The notes below the pieces were generated by a model that was not told the origin of the DNA, searched no databases, and saw only the letters and a program-made list of their open reading frames with translations. From positions 248,001-312,000 of the forward strand of contig NZ_GL379771.1 of the NCBI RefSeq assembly GCF_000143765.1: a stretch of DNA of 64,000 nt. The letters are read 5' to 3'. A program made the position numbers and the translations under genes. Origin of the DNA: Sphingobacterium spiritivorum ATCC 33861. Its GTDB lineage: Bacteria; Bacteroidota; Bacteroidia; Sphingobacteriales; Sphingobacteriaceae. Below are positions 48,010 through 56,410 of the stretch, one piece after another; the stretch's first letter is position 1; each line of letters opens with the position of its first letter.

Positions 48010-48612
48010 ATGACAGCATTCATTTCTATATTAAAACATACATTGCCCCTATCAATAATACTATGGTTAGGGGCAATCTTATTACACTCCTGCGAGCCCG
48101 ATCTTAAAGAAGTAGACCGCATCGCCAATATGAAAAAAGGCGAAGCCGTGGATATCTCTTACGGTGTCACGATTACCTACAGCGACTCAGCCCTTGTAAA
48201 AGCTGTGCTGACCAGTCCGGAAATGCGCGTTCATCATGACACCACCAGCAACTACGAGTTCCCTAAAGGCGTAAAAATTGTGTTTTATGATGCTCTTGGT
48301 AAAGAAAGTCAACAGATTGTATCAGACTATGCGATACAGCGGGAAAAAGAGAAAACAACTACATTTAAAAAAAATGTAGTCATAACCCGGATTGACGGTT
48401 CAATCATCAAAACAGAAGAACTTATTTATGATGAAAATTCCGATTCGTTTTATAACCATGTGATGATCACAGGATTTTTCAAAGATGGCAGAGGTAATCT
48501 TCAGGGATCATCCTTTACATCAGATGCAGACTTTAAAGATGTCCGGATTCAGAATGCAACAGGTTTATACTACATTCAGGATAACTCAGCATTCCCGTCT
48601 TTTGGTAATTAG
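48010..48612 (+). CDS. lptC: LPS export ABC transporter periplasmic protein LptC
   Basis: Periplasmic bridge component of the Lpt machine that carries lipopolysaccharide from the inner to the outer membrane. The ~200 residues include a hydrophobic N terminus with a lipobox-like LLHS-C, common for Bacteroidota LptC. A beta-jellyroll follows with PKGVKIVFYDALGKESQQIVSDYAI, FKKNVVITRIDGSIIKTEELIYDE and the final SDADFKDVRIQNATG. The ATG at 48010 is used; a TTG at 48004 is possible. lptA, lptB and lptD are not nearby. Confidence 0.85.
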   Translation: MTAFISILKHTLPLSIILWLGAILLHSCEPDLKEVDRIANMKKGEAVDISYGVTITYSDSALVKAVLTSPEMRVHHDTTSNYEFPKGVKIVFYDALGKESQQIVSDYAIQREKEKTTTFKKNVVITRIDGSIIKTEELIYDENSDSFYNHVMITGFFKDGRGNLQGSSFTSDADFKDVRIQNATGLYYIQDNSAFPSFGN

Positions 48613-48771
48613 ACGGTGTAAAACATGAAAAGTAGCAGAATAGTTTTCAACAACAATAAAATATTACGCTTTTTTTTATAAAAGTTGTATCTTGCACCTC
48701 GTTTTTAGTGTAGGTGAATTATTAAACTAAAAATCAGCATTTAAACAATAAAAAAAGACAGTTTATAAACT

Positions 48772-50883
48772 ATGGGATTAATGACCTTTTTGCGAAACCG
48801 TGCGGGTTTGATCGTAACCGTGATCGGTATTGCAATTGTTGCATTTTTGTTAGGAGACGTTGTACGTACTGGAGCACCCTTCTGGGCTAGCTCACAGAAT
48901 CAGGTAGGTAGCGTCAATGGAGAATCAATCAGCTACCCTGATTTCAATGTTCAAGTTGAACAAGCATCAGCAATGTTCCAACAACAAATGGGTGGAGGAA
49001 GCCTCACACCGCAAATGAAAAATTATGCCGTTCAGCAAGTATGGAATCAATTTGTAACTAAAGAAATTCTAAAACAGGAAGTTGAAAAAATCGGCTTGTC
49101 AGTAGGCAAAGATGAATTGAATGCATTGGTAAATGGTCCAAACCCATCCTATCAGATCGTTCAGGCATTCACAAACCCTCAGACAGGTCAGTTTGACAAA
49201 GCACAACTGAACATGTTCCTGAGCAGATTGAAAAGTGATGGCACACCTGAAATGCAACAACAGTGGGAAATGTTACTGGAAGGCGTACGTGATGAGCGTA
49301 TGGGAACCAAATATACAAACCTGCTTAACAACAGCATTTATGTCACTTCTCTGGAAGCAAATGACGATTATATTCAACGTAACAAACTTGCAAACTTTAA
49401 ATATGTATTGTTAGACTACTCTTCTATCAAAGATGCAGATATCAAATTGACAGATGCAGACTACAAAGAGTACTACGATGAAAACAAAAATGCATTCAAA
49501 AACCCTGAAGAAACACGCTCTATTGAGTATGTACTTGTAGACGGACGTCCTAATCAAAGAGATACAGCTGCGACATTAGCTGTAGTTCAGAAATTAAAGG
49601 CTGATCTTGCTGCATCTACTAATGATTCTTTATTTGCAAGTGTAAATTCAGACACAAAATATCCGTACACCTATCTGAAAAAAGGTCAGGTAAGCCCTGC
49701 GCTTGATTCAGTATTGTTCAATGCTCCGGTAGGTGCTACAGTAGGTCCGTTTCTTTCAAATGGCGTATACGAAATCGCTAAAATCAAAGACGCGACTTTC
49801 AGCCCCGATTCCGTAAAAGCAAGTCACATCTTATTAAACCCGACTGCAGAAGGCGGTGTAGACAAAGCTAAAGCCAAAGCAGACTCTATTAAGAATCTGA
49901 TTGCAAAAGGTGAAGCATTCGGTCCATTGGCGATTCAATTCAGCCAGGATGAAGGCAGCAAAGCAAACGGGGGTGATCTGGGAACATTTGGAAGAGGAAG
50001 AATGGTTCCTGAATTTGACAAAGCAGTATTCGAAGGCAAGACCGGAGATGTATTGATCGTAAACAGTCAGTTCGGTGTACACATTGTAAAAATCGAAAAA
50101 CAAATCGGAAACTCTAAAGTAGTAAAAGCTGCTATTGTAGATAAAACTATTTCAAGTGGTAAAGAAACAATTGATGCAGCTTATGCAAAAGCTAACAGTT
50201 TCTTCTCTGCTTTGGACAAAGATAATTTCAAAGCTGTAGCTACCAAACAAGGATTGAAAGATGCAACGGCAAAACGTGTCACTGCAATGGACAATACTTT
50301 GGATGGTAATGAGGTGCCAAGAGAATTGTTGAGATGGGCATTCGAAGCTAAAAAAGGAGACGTAACAGATAAAGTTTATGAAACAGATCATACTTTTATC
50401 GTCGCCCGCCTGGCAGATATTCAGCCTAAAGGTATTCTTCCTTTGGAAGCCATCAAAGCAGATATTGAAACTCCGGTAAGAAACCTGGTAAAAGCCAGAC
50501 AACTGAAAGAAAAAGCAGAGAATGCTTTGAAAGGAGCATCTTCTATCGATCAGGTTGGTCAGAAATTAGGTAAATCACCTATTCAGGTTGAAAATATAGT
50601 ATTAGCAAATCCTGTTATCCCGGGGGTAGCTTTGGAAAATGCGGTTGTAGGAACTGTATTTGGTTTGCAACCAAACAAACCTTCTACTGCAATCAAAGGC
50701 AATCAGGGTGTATACGTAGTACAGGTAAACGGATTTGTAAATCCTAAAAACCAGGTAGCAACGGAGATCAAAGCACAACAAAAACAGTTGATCGCTTCTA
50801 AAGCTCAACGTTCATGGAACTCAATCTTCAAAGCACTTCAGGATAAAGCGAAGATTGATGACAATCGCATTAGATTCTTTTAG
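48772..50883 (+). CDS. PpiD/SurA-type peptidyl-prolyl isomerase
   Basis: Periplasmic folding factor of 703 residues tethered by one N-terminal membrane helix (LIVTVIGIAIVAFLLGDVV). A SurA-N-like chaperone region follows (about 35-220, with YAVQQVWNQFVTKEILKQEVEKIGL). A parvulin rotamase domain sits at about 345-445 (KASHILLNP, FSQDEGSKANGGDLGTFGRGRMVPEFDKAVF, FGVHIVKIE), and a second, degenerate parvulin-like region follows. This is the architecture of PpiD. An upstream TATCTTGC is close to a -7 element with one base deleted. It is closed by the terminator at 50905. Confidence 0.9.
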   Translation: MGLMTFLRNRAGLIVTVIGIAIVAFLLGDVVRTGAPFWASSQNQVGSVNGESISYPDFNVQVEQASAMFQQQMGGGSLTPQMKNYAVQQVWNQFVTKEILKQEVEKIGLSVGKDELNALVNGPNPSYQIVQAFTNPQTGQFDKAQLNMFLSRLKSDGTPEMQQQWEMLLEGVRDERMGTKYTNLLNNSIYVTSLEANDDYIQRNKLANFKYVLLDYSSIKDADIKLTDADYKEYYDENKNAFKNPEETRSIEYVLVDGRPNQRDTAATLAVVQKLKADLAASTNDSLFASVNSDTKYPYTYLKKGQVSPALDSVLFNAPVGATVGPFLSNGVYEIAKIKDATFSPDSVKASHILLNPTAEGGVDKAKAKADSIKNLIAKGEAFGPLAIQFSQDEGSKANGGDLGTFGRGRMVPEFDKAVFEGKTGDVLIVNSQFGVHIVKIEKQIGNSKVVKAAIVDKTISSGKETIDAAYAKANSFFSALDKDNFKAVATKQGLKDATAKRVTAMDNTLDGNEVPRELLRWAFEAKKGDVTDKVYETDHTFIVARLADIQPKGILPLEAIKADIETPVRNLVKARQLKEKAENALKGASSIDQVGQKLGKSPIQVENIVLANPVIPGVALENAVVGTVFGLQPNKPSTAIKGNQGVYVVQVNGFVNPKNQVATEIKAQQKQLIASKAQRSWNSIFKALQDKAKIDDNRIRFF

Positions 50884-50895
50884 AAGATAATTAAG

Positions 50896-50903
50896 TAACT
50901 TTG
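50896..50903 (+). promoter_or_regulatory. -7-like element just before the terminator, ahead of the DUF2480 gene
   Basis: TAACTTTG matches TAnnTTTG and ends one base before the hairpin that terminates the upstream gene. Transcription would begin in the left arm of that hairpin, about 30 bases before the DUF2480 ATG. No other place for a promoter exists between the two genes. Confidence 0.4.
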
Positions 50904-50904
50904 T

Positions 50905-50927
50905 AGCCGGACAGATATTGTCCGGCT
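50905..50927 (+). terminator. Terminator of the PpiD-type gene, close to the next start codon
   Basis: A perfect 9-bp stem AGCCGGACA/TGTCCGGCT with a 5-base loop and a T-run (TTTTTTATTTTTA) that runs straight into the ATG at 50940. Confidence 0.8.
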
Positions 50928-50939
50928 TTTTTTATTTTT

Positions 50940-51461
50940 ATGATCATGGAAATTCAGGAAAATATAGTTAATAAAGTAGCGCAAAGCGGACTCATAACCT
51001 ATGATCTGGCAAGCCTTGCTCCTGCCGGAGAACTTACCGAATATGACATCAAGGATAATCTTTTTCATGGATTGATATTAAAGGAAAAAGACTTCAGAGA
51101 ATTTATTAAAGAGAAGGACTGGAGCACATATAAAGACAAACATGTGGCGATCAACTGTTCGACAGATGCCATTATCCCGACCTGGGCGATTATGTTATTA
51201 GCAAATAAACTTGAACCTTTTGCAAAAACTGTTATTTTTGGAACAAAAGAAGAACTGGAAAGTCAGTTATTTCAAGAAAAGTTAGCAACTTTGGATATGT
51301 CACAGTTTGTGGATCAGCGTGTTGTTGTAAAAGGTTGTGGTGATGTCCATATTCCGGAGTCAGCTTTTGTGACATTTACAGTAAAATTAAGTAAGGTTGC
51401 AAAAAGTATTATGTACGGTGAACCATGCTCGACAGTACCGGTTTTCAAGCGAAAGCCTTAA
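50940..51461 (+). CDS. DUF2480 family protein
   Basis: Cytoplasmic protein of 173 residues (171 if the ATG at 50946 is used) with no known function. It fits DUF2480: SGLITYDLASLAPAGEL, an INCSTDAIIPTWAIMLLANKL core, and VVVKGCGDVHIPESAFVTFTVKLSK near the end. Two conserved-looking cysteines (in VKGCGD and EPCSTV) and a Cys in INCS are of interest for metal or redox chemistry, but no role has been shown. It lies 12 bases after the end of a terminator T-run and 39 bases ahead of the DUF3108 gene. Confidence 0.8.
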   Translation: MIMEIQENIVNKVAQSGLITYDLASLAPAGELTEYDIKDNLFHGLILKEKDFREFIKEKDWSTYKDKHVAINCSTDAIIPTWAIMLLANKLEPFAKTVIFGTKEELESQLFQEKLATLDMSQFVDQRVVVKGCGDVHIPESAFVTFTVKLSKVAKSIMYGEPCSTVPVFKRKP

Positions 51462-51500
51462 CGTAGTTTTTTTTAAAATTTGATTGTAGTTAATTGATAT

Positions 51501-52292
51501 ATGAAAAGAATCTTTACCTTATTTATTATTGCATTATACTGCATTTCAAATGCACCGGCACAGATGCTCCCGTATTTAAAAGAATCATCCTATAAGGCGG
51601 GAGAAAAACTACAATACAAACTCAGGTACGGCATCGTATCGGCTGCCACAGGTTCTCTCATGGTGTCCGATTCCAAACTTCAGTTCAGTAACCCCAAAAC
51701 CTTTCAATTGACAGCTTTTGGATCAACATCAGGAGCATTTTCCGTTCTGTATACTGTAAAAAACAAGTACAATTCATATATAGATGGCAATACATTCCTT
51801 CCTTACCTGTATACGGAGGATATTCACGAAGGAAGTTATACCAGACAAGACTATGTAACATTCGACCATAAAAAGCAATCTGCAAAAGGTAAAAAAGGAA
51901 CTTTCCAAAGCCCGACTCCTCAGACCTTTGATTTACTGTCTGCTTATTATTTTTCACGTAACCTCGACCTTTCTAAACTAAAGATCGGAGATTCCTTCAG
52001 AATCACCTATTTTTTGAATGATGAAATGGCCTCACTCGGTATCAAATATCTGGGAGTGGAAGACGTAAAAACCAAGCTAGGCACATTAGAATGTATAAAA
52101 TTCAGCCCTGAGATCAAACCCGGACGTATTTTTAAGAAAAATAGTCAGTTGTATCTTTGGGTCACAAACGATGGAAATCGTATTCCGGTAAAGGCCGAAG
52201 TTGAAATATTAATCGGCTCGATTACCATGGAACTTACCAAAGCTGAAGGTTTGAAATATAAACTAGGTCAACGAGTAAGCTATTCAAAATAA
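51501..52292 (+). CDS. DUF3108 domain exported protein
   Basis: Exported protein of 263 residues with a signal peptide ending near APAQM. The rest is beta-rich, with YKAGEKLQYKLRYGIVSAATGSLMV and a late IKFSPEIKPGRIFKKNSQLYLWVTNDGNRIPVKAEVEILIGSI, which are hallmarks of DUF3108. The family probably forms an LolA/LolB-like or clamshell periplasmic fold; function is unknown. It is four bases ahead of the DUF3109 gene, so the two are in one unit. Confidence 0.82.
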   Translation: MKRIFTLFIIALYCISNAPAQMLPYLKESSYKAGEKLQYKLRYGIVSAATGSLMVSDSKLQFSNPKTFQLTAFGSTSGAFSVLYTVKNKYNSYIDGNTFLPYLYTEDIHEGSYTRQDYVTFDHKKQSAKGKKGTFQSPTPQTFDLLSAYYFSRNLDLSKLKIGDSFRITYFLNDEMASLGIKYLGVEDVKTKLGTLECIKFSPEIKPGRIFKKNSQLYLWVTNDGNRIPVKAEVEILIGSITMELTKAEGLKYKLGQRVSYSK

Positions 52293-52296
52293 CATC

Positions 52297-52860
52297 ATGA
52301 TAGAAGTAGGAAGTGTCCTGGTACACGAAGATTTGATTGAAAATGATTTTGTTTGCAACCTTTCCAAATGTAAAGGTGCGTGCTGTATAGAAGGAGATTC
52401 AGGAGCTCCGCTTAAAGAGAGTGAACTGGCTGTCCTGGCAGAAATATATCCAAAGGTAAAGCCCTACATGACAGAGAAAGGTATACAGGCTGTCGAAGAA
52501 CAGGGGACTCATGTCATTGACCTGGACGGAGACCTGACAACAACCTGTGTAGACGGCAATAAAGAGTGTGCCTATGTCACCTGGGAAAACGGAGTAACAA
52601 AATGTGCAATTGAAAAAGCATATGAGCAAGGTGAAATCCACTGGAAAAAACCCATTTCATGTCACCTCTACCCTATCCGTACAACACACTATCCGGAGTT
52701 CGATGTACTGCATTATGACAGATGGCATATCTGTAAAGATGCTTGTTCATTCGGGAAAGAACTACAGGTACCTGTGTACAAGTTTTTGAAAGATCCTCTT
52801 ATCCGTGAGTATGGAGAAAACTGGTATCAGGAATTAGAGAATACTATAGAATCATTATAA
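52297..52860 (+). CDS. DUF3109 cysteine-rich protein
   Basis: Cytoplasmic protein of 187 residues from DUF3109, related to YkgJ-type CxxxCC proteins that bind zinc or an iron-sulfur cluster. Cys20, Cys25, Cys29 and Cys30 form a tight cluster (VCNLSKCKGACC). More cysteines follow in TTCVDGNKECAYV, TKCAIEKA, ISCHLYPIR and ICKDACSFG. That pattern strongly suggests a bound metal. Function is not established. It is coupled to the DUF3108 gene and 61 bases before the prenyl synthase gene. Confidence 0.85.
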   Translation: MIEVGSVLVHEDLIENDFVCNLSKCKGACCIEGDSGAPLKESELAVLAEIYPKVKPYMTEKGIQAVEEQGTHVIDLDGDLTTTCVDGNKECAYVTWENGVTKCAIEKAYEQGEIHWKKPISCHLYPIRTTHYPEFDVLHYDRWHICKDACSFGKELQVPVYKFLKDPLIREYGENWYQELENTIESL

Positions 52861-52921
52861 TCTATTTCTTATCTTTAGACTTCAAAAAAAGTATCCAAAT
52901 CATGGTTTTTAACCATCATAC

Positions 52922-53893
52922 ATGCTAAAGTTAAACGATATACAGAAGCCTATAGCCAATGAACTGGCGGCATTTGAACATAAATTTAAGGCATCCATGC
53001 AAAGCTCTGTTCCTTTGCTGGACAGAATTACGCATTATATAGTAAAGCGTAAAGGCAAGCAAATGCGACCTATGTTCGTTTTCTTTTCGGCAGGACTATG
53101 CGGCTCGATCAATGAGTCTACATTTCGGGGAGCTTCACTCGTAGAACTTCTGCATACTGCATCTCTGGTACATGATGATGTGGTTGATAATGCAAATGAA
53201 AGGAGAGGTTTTTTTTCGGTCAATGCACTATGGAAAAACAAGGTTGCCGTATTGGTCGGTGACTTTTTACTATCTAAGGGGCTCTTGCTTTCCGTAGATA
53301 ATAATGATTTTCATCTTCTTAAAATCGTATCTGAAGCCGTAGAACAGATGAGCGAAGGGGAACTTTTACAGATTGAGAAAGCACGTAAACTGGATATAGA
53401 AGAGTCGGTGTACTTTGAAGTGATCAGACAAAAAACAGCATCGCTCATCGCGTCCTGTTGTGCCTGCGGAGCAGCATCAACAGATGTAGATGAAGAAACT
53501 GTAAAAAAAATGCATGCTTTCGGTGAGAAAGTTGGCATCGCTTTTCAGATAAAAGATGATCTGTTTGACTTTGGGCTGGATGATGTCGGCAAACCTCTCG
53601 GAAATGATATTAAAGAGAAAAAAATGACCTTGCCACTTATCTATGCATTGAGCCAGACCGATAAATCGGAGAAAAGACGTATCATTAATCTCGTTAAGAA
53701 TCATAATGAGGATAATAAGAAAGTAGCCGAAGTAATCGCTTTTGTAAGAAGCAGCGGAGGTCTTGATTATGCTACCGAAAAAATGTTCCAGTATCAGCAG
53801 GAAGCATTCGAAATATTAAACTCTTTTCCGGAGGGTATTTACAGAACCGGGCTGGAACAATTGGTAAGATACACTACTGAACGAAAAAAATAA
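52922..53893 (+). CDS. Polyprenyl diphosphate synthase (octaprenyl/solanesyl type)
   Basis: All-helical trans-prenyltransferase of 323 residues that extends isoprenoid chains, most likely for the menaquinone side chain. The first aspartate-rich motif is DDVVD (Asp85, Asp86, Asp89) followed by NANERR, and the second is KDDLFD (Asp212, Asp213, Asp216). Both bind the magnesium-diphosphate. RKGKQMRPMFVFFSA is the usual substrate-binding segment. A TATCTTTA upstream is one base off the -7 consensus. It ends two bases before the TerC gene. Confidence 0.92.
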   Translation: MLKLNDIQKPIANELAAFEHKFKASMQSSVPLLDRITHYIVKRKGKQMRPMFVFFSAGLCGSINESTFRGASLVELLHTASLVHDDVVDNANERRGFFSVNALWKNKVAVLVGDFLLSKGLLLSVDNNDFHLLKIVSEAVEQMSEGELLQIEKARKLDIEESVYFEVIRQKTASLIASCCACGAASTDVDEETVKKMHAFGEKVGIAFQIKDDLFDFGLDDVGKPLGNDIKEKKMTLPLIYALSQTDKSEKRRIINLVKNHNEDNKKVAEVIAFVRSSGGLDYATEKMFQYQQEAFEILNSFPEGIYRTGLEQLVRYTTERKK

Positions 53894-53895
53894 AT

Positions 53896-54954
53896 ATGAG
53901 TCACGAATTAATGTTTTTTGGAGGATTTATTCTTTTTATTATCCTCATGTTAGCCATTGATTTAGGTTTATTCTCCAAAGGAGACAAACCTATCTCCCTC
54001 ACCACCGCTGCAGTCATGAGCGTGATATGGGTACTGTTTGCATTAGGCTTTTTCGTTGTATTAAGAATCTGGGGGAATCAGCTCCATGATGTACATGATA
54101 TTGCAAGGCTGCAGGAAGTCATAGCCAAGCATTATCACAATATCAAAATTAACCCCAATGACCTTGCTGCCAGCTTAAAGATCTACAATAATAATCTTTC
54201 ATTAGAATACATAACAGGTTATGTGGTAGAATATGCTCTGTCCGTAGACAATATTTTTGTCATGGTTCTGCTCTTCCACTCCTTCGGTATTCCCGAAAAA
54301 TATTACCACAAAGTATTAGTTTGGGGTATATTGGGAGCGATTATACTACGTTGTATATTTATTTTCCTCGGGGCTGCATTGATTGCTAAATTCGGATGGA
54401 TCCTATATGTATTCGGCGCATTCCTGGTGTATACAGGGATAACGATGTACATCAACCGGAATCAGGAAGAAGAGGTGGACCCTCAAAACCATACAGTGGT
54501 CAAGTTTGCTTCTAAATATTTCAAGGTATACCCTAAGATCGAGCATGGAAATTTCTTTCATTTTGAAAACGGAATACGTTATGTAACACCATTATTCCTT
54601 GTTTTACTGGTGATTGAATTTACAGATCTGATCTTTGCAGTAGATTCCATTCCGGCGATCTTCTCAGTAACTAAGGATCCGTATATCGTATTTTTCTCCA
54701 ACATCTTTGCCATATTGGGATTACGGTCTATGTTCTTCCTTTTAGTTAACATCATCCATAAATTTCATTATCTGAAAGTCGGACTGGCATTCCTTCTTGT
54801 CTTTATCGGATTGAAAATGTTGCTGCACAGCTGGTTGGAAAAATTTGGTTTTACAACTACTCATTCGCTGATTATTATTATCAGTATACTGGCCATTAGT
54901 GTCATAGCCTCGCTCCTCTTTCCGCAGAAGAAAGATGATCCCGCTTTAAAATAA
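53896..54954 (+). CDS. TerC-family membrane protein (Alx-like)
   Basis: Polytopic inner-membrane protein of 352 residues, about nine helices. The family hallmarks are EYALSVDNIFVM and LVIEFTDLIFAVDSIPAIFSVTKDP, with acidic residues inside helices that are linked to metal export. The long form resembles Alx, tied to manganese or alkaline stress in other bacteria. Tellurite resistance, the source of the name, should not be assumed. It is in a unit with the prenyl synthase, with a strong hairpin right after its stop. Confidence 0.88.
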   Translation: MSHELMFFGGFILFIILMLAIDLGLFSKGDKPISLTTAAVMSVIWVLFALGFFVVLRIWGNQLHDVHDIARLQEVIAKHYHNIKINPNDLAASLKIYNNNLSLEYITGYVVEYALSVDNIFVMVLLFHSFGIPEKYYHKVLVWGILGAIILRCIFIFLGAALIAKFGWILYVFGAFLVYTGITMYINRNQEEEVDPQNHTVVKFASKYFKVYPKIEHGNFFHFENGIRYVTPLFLVLLVIEFTDLIFAVDSIPAIFSVTKDPYIVFFSNIFAILGLRSMFFLLVNIIHKFHYLKVGLAFLLVFIGLKMLLHSWLEKFGFTTTHSLIIIISILAISVIASLLFPQKKDDPALK

Positions 54955-54987
54955 TCAGAAAAGGCACCTTCAGGGTGCCTTTTCTGA
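54955..54987 (+). terminator. Terminator after the TerC gene
   Basis: A perfect 14-bp stem TCAGAAAAGGCACC/GGTGCCTTTTCTGA with a 5-base loop; it begins at the base after the stop codon and has Ts within the right arm. Confidence 0.8.
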
Positions 54988-55099
54988 TTGTCAAATCTCA
55001 GGTGCTTGCTATGTTGTAATATTTTTACATTAGACATGAAGCAATTGTCATTAATAAAGTTAAATTCGTGCCTTAAATTATAATACAAAATACAACAAT

Positions 55100-56284
55100 A
55101 TGAATTGGAATAAATCACTTGTCCTGGCCGCATCATTATTTGTAGCATCTTTTCAGGTACAGGCACAAGACAATTTAATTAATGCTTTAAAAGCAAATCA
55201 GAATGATAACAGTAAGGCTGGATTTACTTTTACAGAAGTAATCAACCTGGCTAATACGTCTATTAAAGATCAGGGTTCCTCAGGTACCTGCTGGTCGTAT
55301 TCCGGCAACTCATTCTTAGAATCTGAAATGATCCGTATGGGTAAGAAGCCTGTAGAAATCTCTCAAATTTTCAGTGCAAGAAATACCTATCTTGAAAAAG
55401 CTAAGACGTATGTCCGTCTTCATGGAGGATTGTCACTGGGTGAAGGTGGTCAGTTCCATGATGTATTAAATGCCTACCGTAAATACGGAGCACTTCCTCA
55501 GGAAGTCTATACTGGCCTACACTACGGATCAAAGCGTAATAATATAGGCGAAATGACCAATATGCTTGACGCTATGTTAGGCACATTTGTGAAAGCAAAG
55601 AAACTGACCCCAAACTGGGAGAAAGCATATACTGCAGCTATGGATTCCTATCTGGGAGAAGTGCCTGAAAAGTTTGATTATCAGGGCAAGTCGTATACAC
55701 CAAGAACATTTGCAGATCAGGTAATCGGAATCAATCCGGATGATTACATCGGTCTGGCTTCGGTCACAGATCAGCCTTATTACAAACAATTTGTGTTACT
55801 GATTCCTGACAACTGGTCATTCGACAGATTCTACAATGTACAGATGAATGATCTGACCTCAATTATTGATAATGCATTAAAAAACGGATATACAGTTGCC
55901 TGGGCAACAGATGTATCTGAAAAAGGATTCAGCTGGAAAAACGGAGTTGCCTATGTTCCGGAGAAACAATTTGAAGATATGACTGATGCAGAAAAACAAT
56001 CGATGTTCGTAGGTCCTCAACCGGAAGCAAAAATCACTCCTGAGCAAAGACAGCTTGCATTTGACGATTACACAACTACAGATGACCACGGTATGCATAT
56101 CGTTGGACTTGTAAAAGATCAGAACGGCAAAGAATACTACATCGTTAAAAACTCATGGGGAGTAACAAACGATTACAAAGGATATTTATATGTGACAAAA
56201 GAATTTGTTCGTTACAAAACAACATCTTTACTTGTTCATAAAAACGGAATTCAAAAAGAATTGAGATCAAAAATGGGACTCTAA
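55100..56284 (+). CDS. Exported C1-family cysteine peptidase (PepC/bleomycin-hydrolase-like)
   Basis: Papain-fold peptidase of 394 residues with a signal peptide (ending QVQAQ), so it acts in the periplasm or outside. The catalytic set is complete: the oxyanion Gln in KDQGSSGTCWSY, Cys64, His333 (DDHGMHIVG) and Asn351 (VKNSWGV). The wide spacing between Cys and His and the order match C1B aminopeptidase C rather than classic papain. That family is usually cytoplasmic, so the signal peptide is notable, though exported C1B members are known from Bacteroidota. A terminator follows, then a thioredoxin-like protein gene. Confidence 0.87.
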   Translation: MNWNKSLVLAASLFVASFQVQAQDNLINALKANQNDNSKAGFTFTEVINLANTSIKDQGSSGTCWSYSGNSFLESEMIRMGKKPVEISQIFSARNTYLEKAKTYVRLHGGLSLGEGGQFHDVLNAYRKYGALPQEVYTGLHYGSKRNNIGEMTNMLDAMLGTFVKAKKLTPNWEKAYTAAMDSYLGEVPEKFDYQGKSYTPRTFADQVIGINPDDYIGLASVTDQPYYKQFVLLIPDNWSFDRFYNVQMNDLTSIIDNALKNGYTVAWATDVSEKGFSWKNGVAYVPEKQFEDMTDAEKQSMFVGPQPEAKITPEQRQLAFDDYTTTDDHGMHIVGLVKDQNGKEYYIVKNSWGVTNDYKGYLYVTKEFVRYKTTSLLVHKNGIQKELRSKMGL

Positions 56285-56310
56285 TCCACTTTTAGTCAGA
56301 ATAAAGAAAG

Positions 56311-56336
56311 TCTCCGGCATATAATATAGCCGGAGA
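56311..56336 (+). terminator. Terminator after the C1 peptidase gene
   Basis: TCTCCGGC/GCCGGAGA, an 8-bp perfect stem with a 10-base AT-only loop, followed by nine Ts. Confidence 0.82.
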
Positions 56337-56410
56337 TTTTTTTTTGTATATATTATTTTCTACATTCATTCTGAACTTCAGATCTATTCTGACTACCCAA
56401 TTTAAACAAT

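Noticed and set aside
53896..54954. Tellurite-resistance operon
   Set aside because: A lone TerC/Alx-type gene next to prenyl synthase; no terZABDE genes are present.
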